Positions 27,409 to 34,574 of a DNA stretch of 64,000 nucleotides are shown in pieces. Within the stretch, counting starts at the first letter, position 1; every line of letters starts with the position of its first letter. This stretch comes from Streptomyces sp. PT12 (GTDB lineage: Bacteria; Actinomycetota; Actinomycetes; Streptomycetales; Streptomycetaceae): positions 1 to 64,000 of the forward strand of contig NZ_QEST01000088.1 in assembly GCF_003311645.1 (NCBI RefSeq), read 5' to 3'. Made by a program: the position numbers and the translations under genes. The notes beneath the pieces were generated by a model. That model was not told the DNA's origin, did no database searches, and worked only from the letters and a program-made list of their open reading frames with translations.

Positions 27409-28566
27409 TCAGCCGGCGGTCAGTTCCTCGACCGCGCCGAGGTAGGCGCGCTGGCCGCCCTCGACCTGGTACATGAAGATCGCCGTATTGGTGAACTCAC
27501 CGTTCTCGTCGAACGCGAACGTCTTGGTCAGCCCCTCGTACTCGGCGCCGGCCAGCGCCTCGTACACGGCCTGGCGGTTGACGTCGTCACCGAGCCCCGC
27601 GATCGTCTCGATGATCATGTTGGCGACGTCGTACGACTCCGCGGAGTAGGTGCCGGGCGGGGTGTCGTAGGCCGCCTCGTAGCGCTCGGCGAACTCGGCG
27701 GTGGCCTGCTCCTCCGCCGCGTCGGTGCACGGACACGTGAGGTACCAGCCCTCGACGGAGTCGCCCGCGAGGTTGATCAGCTCGTCGTCGTTCGAGCCGT
27801 CGCCCGAGATCCCGATGCCGTCGAAGCCGGCCTCGGCGAGGCGGGTGGCGAACGGCGCGAGACCCTCGTAGTAACCCGCGTAGATGAGGGCGTCCACTCC
27901 CGAGTCCACGACCGTGCGCGCGGCGCTGCCGTAGTCGACGGTGTCGGCGGGAACGGTCTCCCGCTCGACGGCGATCCCGGCGCCCTCGAGCTCGGACTGG
28001 GCGACGTCGGAAAGGCCCTCGCCGTACGGGGTGGAGTCGCTGACCACCATGACGCTCTCGACGCCGTCCTGGCCGACGAGGAAGTCCGACATGGCCAGGC
28101 CCTGGGCGTTGTCGTTGGGCACGGCCCGCAGGAAGGTCTGGAAGCCCTGCTCGGTGAGCGCGGGGAGCGTCGCCGACGAGGAGACCGCGGCGAGCCCGGC
28201 CTGGCCGTAGAGCGGCGCCGAGATGTTGGCGGGCCCCGAGAACGCGGGCCCGACGACCGCCATCACGTCGGCGTCGTCGATCGCGGTCTGGGCCGCGGTG
28301 GTGGCGTCGCCCTCGGCGCCGCGGTCGTCGGCGGCGAAGTACTCGATCTCGAAGTCGTACTCACCGCTCTCGTTGGCCTCGTCGATGGCGAGCTGAATGC
28401 CGTTCTGCATGTTCTCGCCGAGCGCGACGTTGGTGCCGGACAGCGGGCCCTGGTACGCGATCTTGTACGCCCCACCGCCGTCCCCGTCGTCACTTCCGCA
28501 AGCGGTGAGCGCGAGTGCCCCGATGGCGACGGGTATCGCAAGTCTCACGATGGACTTGTTGAGCAC
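27409..28566 (-). CDS. livK: Branched-chain amino-acid ABC transporter substrate-binding lipoprotein
   Basis: About 385 residues. Signal peptide with lipobox LALTACGSD: cysteine is lipidated by Lgt (lgt is in this window) and the protein sits on the outer face of the membrane. The mature part starts with YKIAYQGPLSGTNVALGENM and matches Leu/Ile/Val-type periplasmic-binding protein I fold. The CPC in YLTCPCTD may form a disulfide. GTG at 28566 is chosen because AGGGGG lies 8 nt before it and the signal peptide starts there; upstream ATG at 28596 is an alternative. First gene of livKHMGF. Confidence 0.93.
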   Translation of the reverse strand: MLNKSIVRLAIPVAIGALALTACGSDDGDGGGAYKIAYQGPLSGTNVALGENMQNGIQLAIDEANESGEYDFEIEYFAADDRGAEGDATTAAQTAIDDADVMAVVGPAFSGPANISAPLYGQAGLAAVSSSATLPALTEQGFQTFLRAVPNDNAQGLAMSDFLVGQDGVESVMVVSDSTPYGEGLSDVAQSELEGAGIAVERETVPADTVDYGSAARTVVDSGVDALIYAGYYEGLAPFATRLAEAGFDGIGISGDGSNDDELINLAGDSVEGWYLTCPCTDAAEEQATAEFAERYEAAYDTPPGTYSAESYDVANMIIETIAGLGDDVNRQAVYEALAGAEYEGLTKTFAFDENGEFTNTAIFMYQVEGGQRAYLGAVEELTAG

Positions 28567-28801
28567 GTGGAAAACCCCCTGGAGCGAGGCCGTCATGTCG
28601 AGGCCGCACGGCTTTCCAGTGCTCACGGCACACCGATGCGGCGTGCAGCGGAATCTATTGCCCCACAAGCTGCACGAACACACTGTCGCGACAGATGTGA
28701 TCGCCTCGTGACCTGTGGCATACGCCGGAAACAGAACACGGCGCACCGGTGAACGGACGTGAGGTGCGAGATCCGCTCATCCCGGACCGGCCCGGCGCAC
28801 G
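28567..28801 (-). promoter_or_regulatory. Upstream region of the liv operon
   Basis: Contains a perfect 12-bp palindrome CTGTCGCGACAG at 28683-28694, followed on the minus strand by a weak -35 (TGTTCG, 28680-28675) and a -10 (TAGATT, 28657-28652) with 17-bp spacing. The palindrome directly upstream of the -35 is a candidate operator; no regulator gene is near. Confidence 0.4.
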
Positions 28802-28840
28802 GCTGCCCGCGCCCCCTGGGCGAAGGGGGGCGCGGGCAGC
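28802..28840 (-). terminator. Terminator hairpin of the ANTAR regulator gene
   Basis: Fifteen-bp stem (GCTGCCCGCGCCCCC and its complement) with a 9-nt loop, 79 nt past the regulator stop and upstream of the liv promoter region. Confidence 0.85.
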
Positions 28841-28918
28841 GACGTCGCTTTTCGGGCGTTTTAACGCGCTGTTAACTCGCTGCGAACCTTTGCACGGGCC
28901 ACGCGAACGGCGTTCGCC

Positions 28919-29599
28919 CTACTCGGAGCGCTGCTTCTGCTGCTTCTGCCGCTTCTCCTCGGCGTCCTGGATCACGGCCTCGGCGACCTGGTGCATGGAC
29001 AGCCTGCGGTCCATCGACGTCTTCTGGATCCAGCGGAAGGCCGCGGGCTCGGTCAGCCCGTACTGGGTCTGGAGCACGCTCTTGGCGCGGTCCACCAACT
29101 TCCGCGTCTCCAGCCGCTGGGCGAGGTCGGCGACCTCCTTGGCGAGCGTGGACAGCTCCTGGAAGCGCGAGACGGCGATCTCGATCGCGGGCACCACGTC
29201 GCTCTTGCTGAACGGCTTGACGAGGTACGCCATCGCGCCCGCGTCCCTGGCCCGTTCGACCAGGTCGCGCTGGGAGAACGCGGTCAGCATCAGCACGGGC
29301 GCCAGGGACTCCCCCGCGATCTTCTCGGCGGCCGAGATCCCGTCCATCACGGGCATCTTCACGTCCAGGATCACCAGGTCGGGCCGCAGCTCCCTGGCCA
29401 GCTCGACCGCGCGCTCACCGTCCCCGGCCTCCCCGACGACGGTGTAGCCCTCCTCTTCGAGCATCTCCTTGAGGTCGAGCCGGATCAGTGCCTCGTCCTC
29501 GGCGATGACCACGCGCGTGGTGTGGGGCGGGACATGAGCCGCCTCGTCCGCGGCTTCCGCCGGGGTGGTGGGCTCGTCAGGGACGTCGGGGGTGCTCAC
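28919..29599 (-). CDS. pdtaR: Response regulator with ANTAR RNA-binding domain
   Basis: About 226 residues. Receiver domain (residues 28-145) with the phospho-acceptor Asp in LVILDVKMP, the acidic pair near VIAEDEA, Thr in MLTAFS and Lys in YLVKPF. C-terminal ANTAR domain (residues 165-215) with KLVDRAKSVLQTQYGLTEPA then AAFRWIQKTSMDRRLS, which binds paired hairpins in mRNA leaders to block termination. Matches the actinobacterial PdtaR (Rv1626) type. An Asp/Glu/Pro-rich N-terminal extension and a charged C-terminus are present. GTG start with GAGGAG. No histidine kinase is adjacent; the cognate kinase is usually elsewhere. Confidence 0.93.
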   Translation of the reverse strand: MSTPDVPDEPTTPAEAADEAAHVPPHTTRVVIAEDEALIRLDLKEMLEEEGYTVVGEAGDGERAVELARELRPDLVILDVKMPVMDGISAAEKIAGESLAPVLMLTAFSQRDLVERARDAGAMAYLVKPFSKSDVVPAIEIAVSRFQELSTLAKEVADLAQRLETRKLVDRAKSVLQTQYGLTEPAAFRWIQKTSMDRRLSMHQVAEAVIQDAEEKRQKQQKQRSE

Positions 29600-29689
29600 G
29601 GTGCTCCTCGTTTCCTGCCGGCTGGGCCACCCATGAGAGTACCCAGTCGCTCACGCGACGGCCGAGCGGCTACACTGACCGCGTCGCTC

Positions 29690-29773
29690 GCCGGGTTGGT
29701 GGAACCGGTATACACGGAGGTCTCAAACACCTCTGCCCGTGAGGGCATGCGGGTTCGAATCCCGCACCCGGCA
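29690..29773 (+). tRNA. tRNA-Leu (anticodon CAA)
   Basis: 84 nt, class II. Acceptor GCCGGGT pairs with ACCCGGC; discriminator A; anticodon loop CTCAAAC gives CAA (reads UUG); long variable arm TGCCCGTGAGGGCA; T arm GCGGGTTCGAATCCCGC. No CCA is encoded. Plus strand, convergent with pyk. Confidence 0.95.
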
Positions 29774-29883
29774 CACGCGAGCTGCACAGCGAATCTACGT
29801 TCTGAGCTGCGATGACGGGTGGTTCCTCCCCCTTCTGTGCCGAGCTGCGCGGCCTAACCGCGGCCTAACGCCTGCCTAGGATT

Positions 29884-29902
29884 GCCGGGCACGGCGCCCG
29901 GC
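29884..29902 (-). terminator. Hairpin after pyk
   Basis: Seven-bp stem GCCGGGC/GCCCGGC with a 5-nt loop, starting immediately after the pyk stop codon. Weak, but correctly placed. Confidence 0.45.
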
Positions 29903-31336
29903 TCAGTGCGGCGAGTCGTCCTCGCCGACGTGATGGACCCTGACCAGGTTGGTCGTGCCGGGCGTCTCGGGCGGCGAGCCCGCCGTCATCACCACGATCT
30001 CGCCCTTGCGGCAGCGCCCCAGGCTCAGCAGCTGGTCGTCCATCTGCGTCACCATCTCATCCGTGGTCTGCACGGCCGGGACCAGGTGCGTCTCCACGCC
30101 CCAGGTCAGCGTCAGCTGCGCGTGCGTGGCCGGGTCGGGCGTGAACGCCACCACGGGGATCGGCGAACGCGACCGCGAGAGCCTGCGCGCGGTGTCCCCG
30201 CTCTGCGTGAACGCCACCAGCAGCTTGGCGTCGAGGAAGTCGCCGATCTCCGCGGCCGCCCTGGCCACCGCGCCGCCCTGGGTGCGGGGCTTGGTGCCCT
30301 GATCGAGCGGCGTGAGGCCGCGCGCGAGCAGCTCCTCCTCGGCCGCGCACACGATGCGGCTCATCGTGCGGACGGTCTCCACGGGGTAACGGCCCACGCT
30401 GGTCTCGCCGGAGAGCATCACCGCGTCCGTGCCGTCCATCACGGCGTTGGCCACGTCGGACGCCTCGGCGCGCGTGGGGCGCGAGGACTCGATCATCGAG
30501 TCGAGCATCTGCGTCGCCACGATCACGGGCTTGGCGTTGCGCTTGGCGAGCTTGACGGCGCGCTTCTGCACCATCGGCACGGCCTCGAGCGGGACTTCGA
30601 CGCCGAGGTCCCCGCGGGCGACCATGATGCCGTCGAACGCGTCCACGATGTCCTTGAGGTTCTCCTCGGCCTGCGGCTTCTCGATCTTGGCGATCACCGG
30701 CAGGAAGCGGCCCTCCTCGGCCATCACGCGGTGGACGTCCTTGATGTCGTCGCCGCTGCGCACGAAGGACAGGGCGATGATGTCGACGCCCGTGCGCAGG
30801 GCCCACCGCAGATCGTCGATGTCCTTGGGGGAGAGCGCGGGGACGGAGACGGAGACGCCGGGGAGGTTGAGGCCCTTGTGGTCGGAGACCATGCCGCCCT
30901 CGACGACGCGCGTGCGCACGCGGGGGCCCTCGACCGAGACGACCTCGAGGGCGACGCGGCCGTCGTCCACCAGGATCCGCTCGCCGGGGCCGACATCGCC
31001 CGGCAGCCCGGAGTAGGTGGTGCCGCAGTGGTCCTGGTCGCCCGCGACATCCTCGGTGGTGATGGTGAATTCGTCGCCGGTCTCCAGGAGCACGGGTCCT
31101 TCGCGGAAGCTGCCGAGCCGGATCTTCGGGCCCTGGAGATCCGCCAGAATTCCGACGCTGTGCCCCAATTCCTCGGCGGCGCGGCGCACTCGCTGGTAGC
31201 GCACTTCGTGCTCGCGGTGCGCGCCATGGCTGAGATTGAGCCGGGCTACGTTCATCCCCGCGTCGACAAGCGCGGCGATGCGCTCATATGAGTCGGTGGC
31301 GGGCCCAAGTGTGCAAACGATTTTCGCTCGGCGCAT
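29903..31336 (-). CDS. pyk: Pyruvate kinase
   Basis: Last glycolytic step: phosphoenolpyruvate + ADP to pyruvate + ATP. 477 residues, normal. TIM barrel begins RRAKIVCTLGPAT and NVARLNLSHG; B domain follows ADLQGPKIRLG; catalytic Lys in VIAKIEKPQAEEN; metal/substrate loop IMVARGDLGVEVPLEAVP; switch helix DAVMLSGETSVGRYP. The C-terminal domain is the allosteric part. Streptomyces usually carries two pyk genes; which one this is cannot be told here, though its position beside the ANTAR regulator and tRNA-Leu matches my memory of pyk1. Confidence 0.96.
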   Translation of the reverse strand: MRRAKIVCTLGPATDSYERIAALVDAGMNVARLNLSHGAHREHEVRYQRVRRAAEELGHSVGILADLQGPKIRLGSFREGPVLLETGDEFTITTEDVAGDQDHCGTTYSGLPGDVGPGERILVDDGRVALEVVSVEGPRVRTRVVEGGMVSDHKGLNLPGVSVSVPALSPKDIDDLRWALRTGVDIIALSFVRSGDDIKDVHRVMAEEGRFLPVIAKIEKPQAEENLKDIVDAFDGIMVARGDLGVEVPLEAVPMVQKRAVKLAKRNAKPVIVATQMLDSMIESSRPTRAEASDVANAVMDGTDAVMLSGETSVGRYPVETVRTMSRIVCAAEEELLARGLTPLDQGTKPRTQGGAVARAAAEIGDFLDAKLLVAFTQSGDTARRLSRSRSPIPVVAFTPDPATHAQLTLTWGVETHLVPAVQTTDEMVTQMDDQLLSLGRCRKGEIVVMTAGSPPETPGTTNLVRVHHVGEDDSPH

Positions 31337-31498
31337 ATGGCAACCATAGGAGTTACCGGCCAGTAGAGAGCTATCCGGAAGTGACCATACGAAGGCCGGG
31401 ATTTAAAGAGAGGCCAACAAGACCGGCGAGCTTTTCCATTGTGAGCGGGGGCCCGCTCTTATGAGCCCCTATTCGCCCGGGACATCGGCCGAACCCCT

Positions 31499-32905
31499 TT
31501 ATCGAGTGGCAATCTGCCCAGCGCTTTCCGCGACGAAACGCTGCGCCGGGACCCGGCGTGCGCCGGCGGGTGCGAGGCCGAAGGTCGTGAACGCCGTGCG
31601 CGTGGGCAGCGGATAGCGCGCGCCGCCCGGCAGGGAGTTGAGGATCGTGGCCGCCCGGTGCGCCACCAGGCCGAGGTCGGGGGCGCCGACGCCATGGGTG
31701 TGCAGCTCGGCGTTCTGCACGAACACCGCGCCCGTGACGGCCGGAGCGAGCGCCAGCCGGTAGTCCTCCGTCACCTCGGGCCGCCCCGCCGCGTCCCTGC
31801 GCAGGACCGGGTCGAGCGCCGAGAGCAGCGGGTCGAGGGGCCGTTCGCGATATCCCGTGGCCAACACGAGCCCCGCGGTGCGCAGCCTGCCGCGCTCCCC
31901 CGAGTCGGCGTGCTCCACGTGCAGCTCGATCTCGGCGGTGCCCGTGCGGCCCGCGGTGCGGACGGCGACGCCGGGCAGCAGCGCCGCGTCGGGCCACCCG
32001 GCGCGCAGGCCGTGCTCGTACAGCTCGTCGTGGATGGCGGCCAGGGTCCCCGCGTCGATCGCCTTGTACAGCCGCCCCTGCCCGGCCACCAGCCGGTCGC
32101 GCACCGGCTCGGGCAGCCCGTGGAAGTACCGCGTGTAGTCGGGCGTGAAGTGCTCGAGGCCGAGCTTGCTGTACTCCATGGGCGCGAACGCGGGGCTGCG
32201 GGTGATCCAGTGCAGCCCTTCGCGCCCAGGCGGGCGGCGGCGCAGCAGGTCGAGGAAGACCTCGGCGCCCGACTGGCCCGAGCCGACGACGGTGACATGG
32301 TCGAGGGCGAGGAGCCGTTCGCGGTGGTCGAGGTAGTCGGCGGAGTGGATCACGGGCACGGCCGACGAGTCGGCCAGCGGGCGCAGCGGCTCCGGGACGT
32401 GCGGCGCGGTGCCGATGCCGACGGCGAGGTGGCGGGCGTGCGCGCGGGTCGTCTCGACGGGCGCCCCTTCGGGGCCGAGCCGGGTGATGTCCAGCTCGAA
32501 GAGGGCTCGTTCGGCGTTCCACCGCGCGCCGTCCACGTGGTGGCCGAAGAAGAGCCCGGGCAACTGGCCCGTGACCCAGCGGCAGTACGCGTCGTACTCG
32601 GCGCGCGGGATGTGGAACCGCTCGGCGACATAGAAGGGGAACAGCCGCTGCTGGTGCTGCAGATAGCTGAGGAAGCCATAGGGGCTCGTCGGGTCGGCGA
32701 GGGTCACCAGGTCGGCGAGGAACGGGACTTGCAGCGTCGTGCCCTCGATCAGCAGCCCGGGGTGCCAGTGGAACGCCGGCTCGCGCTCGAACCACGCCGT
32801 GCGCAGGTCGGGCCTGCCCTGGGCGAGGGCGGCGAGCGAGAGGTTGGCGGGGCCGATGCCGATGCCGACGAGGTCGAACGGGGAGTGCGGGTCCACGGGT
32901 GTCAT
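31499..32905 (-). CDS. Flavin-dependent N-hydroxylase (lysine/ornithine/diamine type)
   Basis: About 468 residues of the SidA/IucD/PvdA family, which hydroxylates a terminal amine using FAD and NADPH, a step in hydroxamate siderophore synthesis. FAD motif VGIGIGPANLSLAALAQ, substrate-side WHPGLLIEGTTLQVPFLADL and VTLADPTSPYGFLSYL, NADPH motif VTVVGSGQSGAEVFLDLL, and ATGY motif VLATGYRERPLDPLL. The ATG overlaps the decarboxylase stop by 4 bp, so the product is probably the decarboxylated diamine's N-hydroxylase, as in DesB. No acyltransferase or NIS synthetase gene (DesC/DesD) is next to it, and no DmdR-type iron box was seen upstream of the pair. Confidence 0.9.
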   Translation of the reverse strand: MTPVDPHSPFDLVGIGIGPANLSLAALAQGRPDLRTAWFEREPAFHWHPGLLIEGTTLQVPFLADLVTLADPTSPYGFLSYLQHQQRLFPFYVAERFHIPRAEYDAYCRWVTGQLPGLFFGHHVDGARWNAERALFELDITRLGPEGAPVETTRAHARHLAVGIGTAPHVPEPLRPLADSSAVPVIHSADYLDHRERLLALDHVTVVGSGQSGAEVFLDLLRRRPPGREGLHWITRSPAFAPMEYSKLGLEHFTPDYTRYFHGLPEPVRDRLVAGQGRLYKAIDAGTLAAIHDELYEHGLRAGWPDAALLPGVAVRTAGRTGTAEIELHVEHADSGERGRLRTAGLVLATGYRERPLDPLLSALDPVLRRDAAGRPEVTEDYRLALAPAVTGAVFVQNAELHTHGVGAPDLGLVAHRAATILNSLPGGARYPLPTRTAFTTFGLAPAGARRVPAQRFVAESAGQIATR

Positions 32906-34464
32906 CGGCTGCCGTCCTTCGCGATGCTCTCTGGTCTTTCGGTGGTCTGGGTGGTCTCGGTGGTCTGGGTGGTCTCGGTGGTCTCGGTGGTCTCGGTGGT
33001 CTCGGTGCTTTCAAGGTGCTCGGGCTCTGGGGGGTGGTCTGCCTGGTCGAGGACGAGCTTGATCAGGGCGGCCAGGTCGCTGTGCTGCACCTGGGGGTTG
33101 AGGAGGGTGGCCTTGAGCCACAGCGCCGGGCGCCCGGCCGCGTCGGGCGCGCAGGCCCGGCCGAGGACGGCGCGGCCCTCGGCGAGCAGCCTGCGGCGGA
33201 TGGCGGCGACCTGCTCGTCGGCCGCGCCCGCGGGGCGGAAGAGAACGGTCGAGATGGTGGGCGGGGCCCACAGGGTCAGGCGCGGCTCGGCGGCGACCAG
33301 GGCGGCCAGGGCGCGCGCGGCGTCGCACACGCTGTCCACCAGCGCGGCCAGGCCCGTGGTGCCGAGGGCGCGTATGGTCACGGCGACCTTGAGGATGTCG
33401 GGGCGGCGTGTGGTGCGCAGCGAGCGGCCCAGCAGGTCGGGCAGCCCCGCCTCGGTGTCGTCCTCGGCGTTGAGGTAGTCGGCGCGCTGGCTCAGGGCGG
33501 CGAGCCACGCGGTGTCGGGAACGGTCAGAAGACCGGCGGCGACCGGCTGCCAGCCCAGCTTGTGCAGGTCGAGCGTGACGGAGTCGGCGCGTTCGAGCCC
33601 GGCGACCTTGGCCCGGTGGGCGTCGCTCAGCAGCAGCGGGCCGCCATAGGCCGCGTCGACGTGCAGCGCCGCGGCCCCGCGGGCGCGGTGGGCGGCCAGG
33701 GCGTCGGCGAGCCGGGGCAGCGGGTCGATGACCCCGGCGTCGGTGGTGCCCGCGGTGGCGACGACCAGGGCGCGGGCGGCGCCCGCCGCGTCGAGGCGGT
33801 CAAGGGCCGCGGCGACGGCGCGGGGGTCGAGCGCGCCGGTGGGCGTGGGCAGCACGAGGGGCGTGGGCAGCCCGAGCAGCCAGGCCGCGCGCCTGACGCT
33901 GTGGTGGGCGTTGGCCCCGCACACCAGGGTCAGCCGGGGGCCGAGGCGCTCGCGGGCGAGGAGGGCGCCCAGGAGGTTGGCCTCGGTGCCGCCCGTGGTG
34001 ACCAGGGCGTCGGGGGCCGGGCCCGCGGGGTGGACCAACGCGGCGAGCGCGCCGGTGAGATGGCGTTCGAGGACGGAGGCGGCGGGGGCCTGGTCCCAGG
34101 AGTCCATCGAGGGGTTGAGCGCAGCGGCGGCTAGGTCGGCCGCGGCGGCGACGGCCAGCGGCGGGGCGTGCAGATGGGCCGCGCAGTGGGGGTCGGCCGG
34201 GTCGGCGGCGCCCTCGGCGAGCGCCGTCACCAGGGAGTGCAGCGCGTCGTGCGCGCCGGTGCCCCGCGCCGGGAGCGCGGCGCCGTAGCGGGTCAGCAAC
34301 CGACGGGCGACGGCGTCGGGACCGCCGCGGGGCAACGGCCCGCAGCGCGCGGCGGCGCCCTCGTCGAGGGCGGCGAGAACGGTCTCCACCAGGGGCCGCA
34401 GGGCGCGCGGCCCGGCGGGGCCGCCCGCGAGCAGGCTGGGGTCGGGGGTGGGGGGCGCGGCCAT
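32902..34464 (-). CDS. PLP-dependent decarboxylase (DesA-like)
   Basis: About 520 residues of the group II pyridoxal-phosphate decarboxylases (lysine, 2,4-diaminobutyrate or aromatic amino acid). PLP lysine in TLDLHKLGWQPVAAG; upstream VTTGGTEANL and CGANAHHSVRRAAWL and HVDAAYGGPLLLSD blocks. It would supply the diamine for the N-hydroxylase that overlaps it by 4 bp. Lysine (to cadaverine) is the usual DesA substrate, but residue-level prediction is not reliable. Odd: the last ~35 residues are a Thr/Glu/Gln repeat (TETTETTETT) from a 9-bp DNA repeat. ATG at 34464. Confidence 0.88.
   Translation of the reverse strand: MAAPPTPDPSLLAGGPAGPRALRPLVETVLAALDEGAAARCGPLPRGGPDAVARRLLTRYGAALPARGTGAHDALHSLVTALAEGAADPADPHCAAHLHAPPLAVAAAADLAAAALNPSMDSWDQAPAASVLERHLTGALAALVHPAGPAPDALVTTGGTEANLLGALLARERLGPRLTLVCGANAHHSVRRAAWLLGLPTPLVLPTPTGALDPRAVAAALDRLDAAGAARALVVATAGTTDAGVIDPLPRLADALAAHRARGAAALHVDAAYGGPLLLSDAHRAKVAGLERADSVTLDLHKLGWQPVAAGLLTVPDTAWLAALSQRADYLNAEDDTEAGLPDLLGRSLRTTRRPDILKVAVTIRALGTTGLAALVDSVCDAARALAALVAAEPRLTLWAPPTISTVLFRPAGAADEQVAAIRRRLLAEGRAVLGRACAPDAAGRPALWLKATLLNPQVQHSDLAALIKLVLDQADHPPEPEHLESTETTETTETTETTQTTETTQTTERPESIAKDGSR
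32941..33003. repeat. 9-bp tandem repeat, seven copies
   Basis: Unit GGTGGTCTC or GGTGGTCTG, seven consecutive copies, in frame with the decarboxylase C-terminus, where they encode (E/Q)TT repeats. Confidence 0.95.
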
Positions 34465-34574
34465 GCTTCGGTCTCTCTCACGTGCGTGGGGGCGCCGGCT
34501 TGGGCCGGACGGGCACAAGCTACGCGGGCGCCCCCGGCGCGGTCCCGGCGTTGCGAGCCGTTCCCCCGAACGAG

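Noticed and set aside
29820-29880. tRNA-Leu as an integration site with an att duplication
   Set aside because: No integrase and no second copy of the tRNA 3' end in the window.
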